The position numbers and the translations under genes were made by a program. A DNA stretch of 64,000 nucleotides from JAHFUA01 sp963808725. Its GTDB lineage: Bacteria > Acidobacteriota > Terriglobia > Terriglobales > Acidobacteriaceae. Shown here piece after piece: positions 57,365-64,000 of this stretch; the stretch's first letter is position 1, and every line of letters begins with the position of its first letter. The notes under the pieces are model-generated. The model worked only from the letters and a program-made list of their open reading frames with translations, was not told the DNA's origin and did no database searches. The stretch spans positions 434,001 through 498,000 of the forward strand of contig CAWEGO010000002.1 in NCBI GenBank assembly GCA_963808725.1, read 5' to 3'.

Positions 57365-58800
57365 ATGGATGTCCTCAAAGAGCTTTTTGAGCAGCATTTC
57401 CACTCGCCGGTCGAGCGGGTGCAGCCGCTGCAGGGCCAGCTCGGCGGCTCCGGGCGCAAGATCATCCGGCTGGCCGGCGAAAAGCGCAGCGCCATTGGCG
57501 TTCTGTATGACGTGCGCGAGGAGAACGTCGCTTTCCTGGAATTCTCCCGGCATTTTCGCCGGCACGGTCTGCCGGTGCCGGAAATTTATGCGGAAGATTT
57601 GAGCCGCGGCGCGTATCTCGAAGAAGACCTGGGAGACACGACGCTGTTTGAGTTTCTCTCGCAACAATCGCGCCGGCGAGAACATCGCTCCTCAGGCGGT
57701 GGAGGCATATCGCAAAGTGGTGGCCGTGTTGCCGCGCTTTCAGGTCGAAGCCGGCCGCGATTTGAATTACAAGGTGTGTTATCCGCGCGCCAGCTTCGAT
57801 CGCCAGTCCATCGCCTGGGATTTGAATTACTTCAAGTATTATTTTCTCCGGCTCGCCGGCATCCCCTTCAACGAACAGGCGCTGGAAGACGATTTCGGCC
57901 GCTTGACCAAGTTCCTGTTGAGCGCCGGCCACGATTATTTTCTCTATCGGGATTTCCAATCGCGCAACGTCATGTTGCGCGACGGCGAGCCGTTTTTCCT
58001 GGACTATCAAGGCGGCCGCAAGGGCGCGCTGCAATACGACATCGCTTCGCTCTTGTACGACGCCAAGGCCGATCTGCCGCCGGAGCTGCGCCAGCAATTG
58101 CTCGATCATTATCTCGAGCGGCTGGCCGCTTTCATTCAGCTTGAGCGCGGCGCGTTCATGCAGCACTACTATGCCTACGTTTACGTCCGCATCATGCAGG
58201 CGCTGGGCGCGTATGGCTTTCGCGGCTTTTACGAGCGCAAAGCCCATTTTCTGCAAAGCGTGCCGTACGCGCTGAACAACCTGCGCTGGCTGCTTCACCA
58301 CGCCAAGCTGCCCATCGCGTTGCCGGCGCTGACGGACGCGTTCGGCCGGCATGGTGGGCTCGGAAGAGACTGCAGAGCCGTGCGTCCGCGTCGGAAAATC
58401 TCGACGGTGCGGGTTTTCAGCTTTTCCTTTCACCGCGGTGGCGTGCCGCAAAGACGAGAGCGGGCATGGCGGCGGGTTCGTTTTCGATGCCCGCAGCCTC
58501 CCCAATCCCGGACGCGAAGAGCGCTTCAAGACTCTCACCGGCAAAGACGCGCCGGTGATCGACTATCTCAATCAGCAGGAGAGCGTGCATCAGTTTCTGG
58601 CCAGCGTCCAGTCGCTGGTGGATGCCAGCGTGAGCGATTATCAGCGGCGCGGCTTCAAGAGTTTGATGGTGTCGTTCGGCTGCACCGGCGGCCAGCATCG
58701 CTCGGTATATCTGGCGGAGCAACTGGCGGAACACTTGCGCGGCCGGAACGGCGTGGAGGTGGTGGTGCGGCATCTTGAGCTGGAGAATCAGGACAAATGA
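57365..58800 (+). CDS. Sugar kinase (AmgK-like) fused to a RapZ C-terminal domain, frame-disrupted
   Basis: The N-terminal part is an APH-fold kinase like AmgK (N-acetylmuramate/GlcNAc 1-kinase): GQLGGSGRKIIRL, AYLEEDLGDTTLFEFL, the catalytic loop FLYRDFQSRNVM (His of the usual HxDxxxxN replaced) and FLDYQGGRKGALQYDIASLL. The C-terminal 130 residues match the RapZ C-terminal domain (SGHGGGFVFDARSLPNPGR, DYLNQQESVHQFL, SFGCTGGQHRSVYLAE). Single extra bases near 57668 and 58451 must be removed, giving 477 residues. The next gene, a MurU-like nucleotidyltransferase, overlaps by four bases. Confidence 0.82.
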
Positions 58801-59540
58801 AAGCCATGATTCTGGCCGCCGGCCTCGGCACGCGCTTGCGGCCGCTCACCGACCATCGCCCCAAGGCGCTGGTGGAAATCGCCGGTCGCACGCTGCTGGA
58901 GATCACCCTCTCCCGTTTGCGCGCCTTCGGGATTCGCGAGGTGATCATCAACGTGCATCACTTTGCCGACATGATTCTCGAGTACCTGAAGACGAACGAC
59001 AACTTCGGCATGCGTATTGAAGTCTCTCGCGAGGAGGTCCTGCTCGATACCGGCGGCGGCCTGAAAAAGGCCGCCTGGTTCTTTCTGGAAGATACCTGCT
59101 CGAAGAGCCGTTCATCTTGCACAATGTGGATGTCATCAGCACCATCGATCTCGGGCGCATGGTGCAATTTCATGCTGACAATCAGGCTCTGGCCACGCTG
59201 GCGGTGCAAGACCGGGAAACTTCACGATACCTGCTCTTCGATGAGCAGCTTCAGCTCTGCGGCCGGCGGTCCGACGGATGATCAGAAACCTGAATTGGTT
59301 TCCTCTTCACCGCGGGCGCAGGCCCTGGCCTTTTGCGGTATCCACGTTATCTCGCCACGTCTGTTGGCGATGATGAACGAAGACGGCGTGTTCTCCATCA
59401 TCCCCTCCTATTTGCGCCTCGCCTCCCAGGGAGAAAGAATCGTCGCCTTCCGCGCCGATGAATATTATTGGCGTGATCTTGGCAAGCCGGAGAACTTGGT
59501 GCAAGCCGCTCGGGATTTGCAGCAAAAGGTTCTTTTGTAG
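58797..59540 (+). CDS. MurU-like sugar-1-phosphate nucleotidyltransferase, frame-disrupted
   Basis: NTP-transferase: KAMILAAGLGTRLRPLTDHR PKALVEIAG at the N-terminus, VIINVHHFADMI, DTGGGLKKAAWFF, then, in a shifted frame, LEEPFILHNVDVISTIDLGR, and CGIHVISPRLLAMM near the end. Three removed bases (two near 59095, one at 59279) give a 246-residue protein. With the AmgK-like kinase it fits the AmgK-MurU pair of wall recycling, which makes UDP-MurNAc from MurNAc via MurNAc-1-phosphate. That role is inferred from context. Confidence 0.82.
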   Translation: MKAMILAAGLGTRLRPLTDHRPKALVEIAGRTLLEITLSRLRAFGIREVIINVHHFADMILEYLKTNDNFGMRIEVSREEVLLDTGGGLKKAAWFFLEDTCSKSRSSCTMWMSSAPSISGAWCNFMLTIRLWPRWRCKTGKLHDTCSSMSSFSSAAGGPTDDQKPELVSSSPRAQALAFCGIHVISPRLLAMMNEDGVFSIIPSYLRLASQGERIVAFRADEYYWRDLGKPENLVQAARDLQQKVLL

Positions 59541-59548
59541 CGTCGGCG

Positions 59549-60376
59549 TTACCCGGAGGATGCCAGCCGCTGTTCCCCCGAATAAATCAGGAACCGCCGC
59601 CCGCGCAGAAATCCGACCAGCGTGAGCCCCAGTTCGCGCGCGAGCCGCACTGCTAGCCCGGAAGGCGCAGAAACCGAAGCCACCAGGGGAAGCCCGGCCA
59701 CCAGCGCTTTCTGGATGATCTCGAAGCCGCCGCGCCCGCTCACCATAAGCGCGCCGTGCGAGAGCGGCAGCCGGCCTTCGAGCAAAGCCCAGCCCACGAT
59801 CTTGTCCACGGCGTTGTGGCGTCCCACGTCCTCGCGCACGGCGATCAGCTCTCCTGCAGGGCTGAACAGGCCCGCGGCGTGAAGCCCGCCGGTTCTGCCA
59901 AAGATGGTCTGCGCGGCACGCAGCTTGTCCGGCAACGTACACAGCAGGTCAGGATCGAAGCGAAATTCGGGATTGGGCGGCGCAATGCCGCGCACGCGGA
60001 TGGCGTCGATGGAAGCTTTGCCGCAGATCCCGCAGCTCGAGGCGGCGAAGAAGTTGCGCTGCATGAGCTCGCGCTCGAACTCCGTCCCGACAAGTTGCAC
60101 CTGGACGAGATTGCCGGCAGCTTCAGGCTTTTCCGCCATGCCCTCGGTGAGCGAGGCGATCTGCTCGCGCTTCTGAATGAGGCCTTCGGTGAACAGGAAC
60201 CCGGCAGCAAGTTCCAGATCGTGGCCGGGGGTGCGCATGGTGACGCTCAGCGGCATGCCGGCGACGCGGATCTCCAGCGGCTCTTCGGCGACGAGGTAGT
60301 CTTGGAACCGGCGAAGGTTGCCCTCCTGCCACTCCGAAACTTGCGTCAGGTCGATGCTGCGCGATCGTTTGGCCAT
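59549..60376 (-). CDS. fdhD: Formate dehydrogenase accessory sulfurtransferase FdhD
   Basis: Transfers sulfur from IscS to the Mo-bisPGD cofactor of formate dehydrogenases. 275 residues: EEPLEIRVAGMPLSVTMRTP, GHDLELAAGFLFTEGLI, the redox loop SSCGICGKASID with Cys115 and Cys118, TGGLHAAGLFSPAGELIAVR, EDVGRHNAVDKIVGWALLEG and VSAPSGLAVRLAREL. The start overlaps the stop of the Smr gene by one base (TAATG). No formate dehydrogenase gene is in the window. Confidence 0.95.
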   Translation of the reverse strand: MAKRSRSIDLTQVSEWQEGNLRRFQDYLVAEEPLEIRVAGMPLSVTMRTPGHDLELAAGFLFTEGLIQKREQIASLTEGMAEKPEAAGNLVQVQLVGTEFERELMQRNFFAASSCGICGKASIDAIRVRGIAPPNPEFRFDPDLLCTLPDKLRAAQTIFGRTGGLHAAGLFSPAGELIAVREDVGRHNAVDKIVGWALLEGRLPLSHGALMVSGRGGFEIIQKALVAGLPLVASVSAPSGLAVRLARELGLTLVGFLRGRRFLIYSGEQRLASSG

Positions 60377-60720
60377 TACAGCACCACCAGGGAAATCCCC
60401 TTATTTCCCTTCCCCAGGTCGCGATCCTGCTTGAGCTCGCGGTGGCGCTGGATCAGTCGCCATGTGGTTTCGTCGGAGATGCGCCAGTCCTCCCCCGCGA
60501 CGAATGCCGCAATGTCTCCGCTCTGGGCCATGCGCGCCAATGTTCCCTGGATGGCGATCCGCAACTCGCCGCCGACGCCGTGCGATCCGTAGCCGTGGAT
60601 CACCTTCACCGCGGCAAAGTTTTGCTCGCGCGCCAGCCGCAACTGGTCGAGCAGGCGCGAACTGGCCGTCGCGACGGAGGGACGTCCGTCTTCCAGGTTG
60701 ATGGTTTTCAGAGCGGCCAT
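60376..60720 (-). CDS. Smr-domain protein
   Basis: 114 residues. TINLEDGRPSVATASSRLLD then VKVIHGYGSHGVGGELRIAI is the MutS2/Smr signature (the LDGxR...HGxG pattern, here VIHGYGSHG). Stand-alone Smr proteins can have DNA-nicking or RNA endonuclease activity. The DLHG motif at the N-terminus is not obvious, so activity is uncertain. It lies between the STAS gene and fdhD on the same strand. Confidence 0.78.
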   Translation of the reverse strand: MAALKTINLEDGRPSVATASSRLLDQLRLAREQNFAAVKVIHGYGSHGVGGELRIAIQGTLARMAQSGDIAAFVAGEDWRISDETTWRLIQRHRELKQDRDLGKGNKGISLVVL

Positions 60721-60732
60721 CGGCTGCGGCCG

Positions 60733-61086
60733 TTAAACCGGCTGTGGCCGGAACGACGCTACGGCGGCAAACTCGTCGGGAAACGCCTCGAACACCACCA
60801 TGAGCTTGGTGATAGTGAGCGCATCGCGGATGTGCTTGCTGAGGTTGGCCAGCTTCAGGCAGCCGCCGGCTCTTTGGGTGGAAGTGAAGAGCTCGATCAA
60901 GGCGCCCATCCCGGAGCTGTCCAGGAAAGTGAGATCGCGCAGGTTCAGCACGATGTGCGGGTTGGTAGCGAGCAGCCCCTTCACCTGCTGGCGTAGCAGA
61001 CTGGTCTCTTCACCGAAGACAAGGTGGCCGTAGCAATCCACAATGATGACGGTGTCGACTTGGCGGGTACTGATCTTGAGTCGCAC
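60733..61086 (-). CDS. STAS-domain anti-sigma factor antagonist-like protein
   Basis: 117 residues of SpoIIAA/RsbV type. The phosphorylatable serine motif is in LTFLDSSGMGALIELFTSTQ, with TRQVDTVIIVDCYGHLVFGE at the N-terminus and LANLSKHIRDALTITKL downstream. These proteins sequester anti-sigma kinases or act in partner-switching. No RsbW-like kinase is adjacent. Twelve bases separate it from the Smr gene; the three minus-strand genes STAS-Smr-fdhD likely form an operon. Confidence 0.88.
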   Translation of the reverse strand: MRLKISTRQVDTVIIVDCYGHLVFGEETSLLRQQVKGLLATNPHIVLNLRDLTFLDSSGMGALIELFTSTQRAGGCLKLANLSKHIRDALTITKLMVVFEAFPDEFAAVASFRPQPV

Positions 61087-61130
61087 GGCAATACTGACGA
61101 TAGCGCGTTTTCTGGCTTCAGTCCAAGAAC

Positions 61131-61228
61131 AAAAAAAACAACACCGCGGATTGACGCAGATTAGCGCGGATCGATTCGATCTCAGGCGAAAGAATTAAAT
61201 ATCCGCGTCAGTCCGCGTAAATCCGCGG
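61131..61228 (-). terminator. Long inverted repeat terminating ahcY
   Basis: Arms 61143-61171 and 61201-61228 (CCGCGGATT.ACGC.GA...CGCGGAT) pair over about 28 bases with about five mismatches. On the minus strand the 5' arm begins 11 bases after the ahcY stop and the 3' arm is followed by TTGTTTTTTTTG. The unit is related to those at 11316 and 44807. Confidence 0.7.
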
Positions 61229-61238
61229 CGGTAGGGTT

Positions 61239-62513
61239 CTAGGTCCCTTCCGACCAGCTCGCCAGGTATTCCTCCTGCTGCGGCGTCAGCCGGTCGATCC
61301 TGACACCCATGGACTCAAGTTTGAGCCGGGCCACCCGCTTGTCCTGCTCCTCGGGGACGGCGTAGACCTTCTTCTCCATTTGGGCATGGTGGTTGACCAG
61401 GAATTCGGCGGCCAAGGCCTGATTGGCGAAGCTCATGTCCATCACGCTGGCGGGATGGCCTTCGGCCGCGGCCAGGTTGATGAGCCGGCCATCGCCCAGC
61501 AGGTAGAGCTTGCGGCCATCCTTCATCACGTATTCCTCGACGAACTCGCGGGTCGCGCGCCGGGAAGAAGCCATGCTTTCCAGCGCGGGAATATCGATCT
61601 CGACGTTGAAGTGCCCAGAGTTGGCGAGTATGGCGCCATCCCTCATGAGGTCGAAGTGTTCGCGCGCGATCACCGACTTGTTGCCGGTGACGGTGACGAA
61701 CACCTCGCCGATGCGCGCCGCTTCCGCCATGGACATGACGCGGAAGCCATCCATCACGGCTTCCAGGGCGCGCGTGGGGTCAATCTCGGTCACGATGACG
61801 TTGGCGCCCATGCCGCGGGCGCGCATGGCCAGACCGCGTCCGCACCAGCCGTACCCGGCGACCACGAACTTCGACCCTGCCAGCAGCACGTTGGTGCAGC
61901 GCACCACGCCGTCGATGGTGGACTGCCCGGTGCCGTAGCGGTTGTCAAACATGTGCTTGGTGAGGGCGTCATTGACGGCGATGATGGGATACTGCAGCAC
62001 GCCTTGCTTGGCCATCGCGCGCAGGCGGATGACGCCGGTGGTGGTCTCCTCGGTGCCGCCGATCACGCCGGCGGCATCGCCCGGACGCTTAGTCAGCAGC
62101 GTGGTCACCAGGTCGGCGCCGTCGTCCATGGTGATCTGCGGACGGTGGTCGAGCGCGGCCAGGATGTGCTGGTAGTAGGTCTCGTTGTCCTCGCCCTTGA
62201 TGGCGAACACTGGGATGCCGTAGTCGCGGACCAGCGACGCCGCCACTTCGTCCTGGGTGGAGAGCGGGTTGGAAGCGCAGACCACGCAGTCGGCGCCGCC
62301 GTCGCGCAGGGTGATGGCCAGGTTGGCGGTCTCGGAGGTCACGTGCAGGCAGGCCGCGACCCGCACTCCCTTCAGCGGCTGGTTCTTGATGAACTCCTTG
62401 CGGATGAGCTGCAGCACCTTCATCGACTGGTTAGCCCACTCGATGCGCTTCTTGCCCTGGTCCGCCAGGTCGAGACTTTTTACGTCGCCTTTGGATTGAG
62501 AAACGGTCGGCAT
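61239..62513 (-). CDS. ahcY: Adenosylhomocysteinase
   Basis: Hydrolyses S-adenosylhomocysteine to adenosine and homocysteine with bound NAD+. 424 residues. N-terminal VKSLDLADQGKKRIEWANQS, then LKGVRVAACLHVTSETANLA, GADCVVCASNPLSTQDEVAA, DGADLVTTLL and EETTTGVIRL. The NAD fold carries VAGYGWCGRGLAMRARGMGA, ATVTGNKSVI-type sequence and SGHFNVEIDIPALE. Ends AEGHPASVMDMSFANQALAA and EYLASWSEGT. AAAGGAAATT precedes the ATG. metK, 150 bases upstream, supplies the methyl-cycle substrate. Confidence 0.97.
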   Translation of the reverse strand: MPTVSQSKGDVKSLDLADQGKKRIEWANQSMKVLQLIRKEFIKNQPLKGVRVAACLHVTSETANLAITLRDGGADCVVCASNPLSTQDEVAASLVRDYGIPVFAIKGEDNETYYQHILAALDHRPQITMDDGADLVTTLLTKRPGDAAGVIGGTEETTTGVIRLRAMAKQGVLQYPIIAVNDALTKHMFDNRYGTGQSTIDGVVRCTNVLLAGSKFVVAGYGWCGRGLAMRARGMGANVIVTEIDPTRALEAVMDGFRVMSMAEAARIGEVFVTVTGNKSVIAREHFDLMRDGAILANSGHFNVEIDIPALESMASSRRATREFVEEYVMKDGRKLYLLGDGRLINLAAAEGHPASVMDMSFANQALAAEFLVNHHAQMEKKVYAVPEEQDKRVARLKLESMGVRIDRLTPQQEEYLASWSEGT

Positions 62514-62627
62514 AATTTCCTTTATGCGAGCTCTTGCGCTCGTTCAGATTTGAGTGCTGCTGGAGGCGGCGCAAACGCCGCGCCCGGATTTTGGTTTCGG
62601 AATCCTAAGAATACTCGAAACGGAAAG

Positions 62628-62661
62628 CGGCAGGGGCAGAAGAAATCCACAGCCCCTGCCG
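62628..62661 (-). terminator. Hairpin between metK and ahcY
   Basis: CGGCAGGGGC (62628-62637) pairs perfectly with GCCCCTGCCG (62652-62661) around a 14-base loop; on the minus strand it is followed by CTTTCCGTTTC. It may partly terminate metK transcription. Two more hairpins (near 62570 and 62530) lie in the ahcY leader. Confidence 0.6.
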
Positions 62662-62669
62662 GTCGGATG

Positions 62670-63851
62670 TCACTTGGCAATCGCCGATTCTCTGGCCTTC
62701 TGTCCGGCCTGCTCGGCGAGAGCTGCGGCCTTGTCCGTCGCTTCCCAGGTGAAGTCGGGGTCCTTGCGGCCGAAGTGGCCGTATGCCGCGGTCTTCTTGT
62801 AGATGGGACGGCGCAGCCGCAGCGATTCAATGATCCCCTTGGGCGTGAGCTGGAAGTTTTTGCGCACCAGTTCGACCAGCTTGCCTTCGGTGACCTTGCC
62901 AGTGCCGAAGGTATCCACCATGACGCTGACCGGCTCGGCCACGCCGATCGCATAGGCAAGCTGCACCTCGCAACGGTCCGCGAGGCGGGCGGCCACGATG
63001 TTCTTGGCGATATAGCGCGCCATGTAGCAGGCGGAGCGGTCGACCTTGGTCGGGTCCTTGCCGCTGAAGCAGCCGCCGCCGTGGCGGCCCATGCCGCCAT
63101 AGGTGTCCACGATGATCTTGCGCCCGGTCAGGCCAGTGTCGCCCATGGGCCCGCCCACCACGAAGCGTCCGGTGGGATTGATGTGGTACTTAGTGTCGGC
63201 ATCCAGCATGTTCGGCGGAATGACGGCCTGGATTACGTGCTGCAGGATTTCCGCCCGCAACTTCTTGTTGTCCACCACTTCGGAGTGCTGGGTAGAGACG
63301 ACCACGGCATCCACGCGCACCGGGCGGTGGTTCTGGTCATACTCGACTGTGACCTGGGATTTGCCGTCGGGACGCAGCCAGTCGAGCTGGCCGCTCTTGC
63401 GGATTTCGGCGAGGCGGTGGGTGAGCCGGTGCGCCAGGGTGATGGGCATGGGCATCAGCTCTTCGGTCTCGTTCGAGGCATAGCCGAACATCATGCCCTG
63501 GTCGCCGGCGCCGCCCGGGTCCACGCCCATGGCGATGTCGGGGCTCTGCTCGTGGATCGAAGAGATGACCGCGCAAGTCTCGTGATCGAAGCCATAGGCG
63601 GCATCGGTGTAACCCACCGACATGACCGTGCCGCGGACGATCGCGGGGAAATCCACGTAAGCCTTGGTGGTGATCTCGCCGGCGATGAACGCCAGCCCGG
63701 TGGTCATTAAAGTCTCGCAGGCAACCCGGCTATAGGGATCCTCGGCCAGGCAGGCGTCGACGATGGCGTCGGAGATCTGGTCGGCAATTTTGTCGGGATG
63801 GCCTTCGGTGACGGACTCAGAGGTAAACAAAAAACGTTCTTGGGAACTCAA
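62670..63851 (-). CDS. metK: S-adenosylmethionine synthetase
   Basis: Makes S-adenosylmethionine from methionine and ATP. 393 residues from a TTG at 63851 (AGGAGG about nine bases upstream). N-terminal LFTSESVTEGHPDKIADQIS, with His18 and Asp20 at the ATP site; DPGGAGDQGMMFGYASNETE, FVVGGPMGDTGLTGRKIIVD and GGGCFSGKDPTKVDRSACYM are complete. The TTG start places the conserved N-terminus correctly; no nearer ATG is in frame. No SAM riboswitch is seen in the short leader. Confidence 0.96.
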   Translation of the reverse strand: MSSQERFLFTSESVTEGHPDKIADQISDAIVDACLAEDPYSRVACETLMTTGLAFIAGEITTKAYVDFPAIVRGTVMSVGYTDAAYGFDHETCAVISSIHEQSPDIAMGVDPGGAGDQGMMFGYASNETEELMPMPITLAHRLTHRLAEIRKSGQLDWLRPDGKSQVTVEYDQNHRPVRVDAVVVSTQHSEVVDNKKLRAEILQHVIQAVIPPNMLDADTKYHINPTGRFVVGGPMGDTGLTGRKIIVDTYGGMGRHGGGCFSGKDPTKVDRSACYMARYIAKNIVAARLADRCEVQLAYAIGVAEPVSVMVDTFGTGKVTEGKLVELVRKNFQLTPKGIIESLRLRRPIYKKTAAYGHFGRKDPDFTWEATDKAAALAEQAGQKARESAIAK

Positions 63852-63931
63852 CGGACCGCTCCTCCTGATGTTGTTTTCGTGGCTACGCCTAGCGTTGGGA
63901 TGGGTAGCGCAAAATGCACTTATTCCGAATA

Positions 63932-63960
63932 AGTTAACAGACTTGGCCCTTCACCGGCAA
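63932..63960 (-). promoter_or_regulatory. Candidate metK promoter
   Basis: On the minus strand TTGCCG (63960-63955), a 17-base spacer and TTAACT (63937-63932), about 80 bases upstream of the metK start. The boxes are imperfect; the position and spacing are good. Confidence 0.45.
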
Positions 63961-64000
63961 TGATTTACAGCGAACGGGGAAAACTTTAGTGTCGGCGGGG

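Noticed and set aside
62514..62669. SAH or SAM riboswitch upstream of ahcY
   Set aside because: Only simple hairpins are visible; the conserved core sequences of SAH or SAM classes are absent.

Overview
The window reads as one chromosomal segment of a GC-rich, Gram-negative bacterium, most likely an Acidobacteriota (Terriglobia-like) genome or metagenome bin. Support is indirect: an excisionase-type HTH gene directly before pilM, an mreBCD-mrdA-rodA-rng wall cluster, a large beta-barrel porin, a methylmalonyl-CoA mutase large subunit without its B12 domain, and many short dispersed palindromes between genes. No rRNA, tRNA, insertion sequence, phage gene or CRISPR array was found. The assignment is inference from gene content, not from a marker-gene comparison.

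Layout. 0-2.9 kb: the 5' edge of pilM, an HTH gene, and aroF (DAHP synthase) behind a complete transcription attenuator with an aromatic-rich leader peptide; then repeats and a truncated XRE-type antitoxin. 2.9-12.4 kb: rng, rodA, mrdA, mreD, mreC and mreB, all on the minus strand. 12.5-29 kb: metabolic and accessory genes (FecR-like protein, aldehyde and alanine dehydrogenases, CpsB-type phosphatase, malQ, ppiD, a YbhB-type protein, vapBC, glgC, a dCTP-deaminase-like membrane protein, mutA, a PD-(D/E)XK nuclease). 29-32.4 kb: thiolase and acyl-CoA dehydrogenase, a fatty-acid oxidation pair next to mutA. 33-41.3 kb: Rieske oxygenase, LytTR regulator, purS, glmS, a thioredoxin-fold protein and cstA. 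42-44.8 kb: a four-gene module of two paralogous small proteins followed by two ArsA/Get3-type ATPases. 45.5-49.1 kb: a BarA-like hybrid kinase and an overlapping response regulator. 50.4-57.2 kb: a porin and glcDEF (glycolate oxidase). 57.4-59.5 kb: a sugar kinase fused to a RapZ C-terminal domain plus a MurU-like nucleotidyltransferase. 59.5-64 kb: fdhD, an Smr protein, a STAS protein, ahcY and metK (methyl cycle).

Functional links: glmS, the AmgK-RapZ/MurU-like pair and the mre/mrd/rod cluster all serve amino-sugar and wall metabolism. malQ and glgC are glycogen genes. metK and ahcY are neighbours in the activated-methyl cycle.

Quality warning: nine plus-strand genes (nuclease, thiolase, acyl-CoA dehydrogenase, glmS, both ArsA-type genes, glcE, the kinase-RapZ fusion and the nucleotidyltransferase) are broken by frameshifts. 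Every one of these can be repaired by removing single bases, about 32 in total. No minus-strand gene is affected. Because the protein sequence on both sides of each break stays well conserved, I treat these as intact genes carrying probable sequence or assembly errors, while noting that real decay cannot be excluded from sequence alone.
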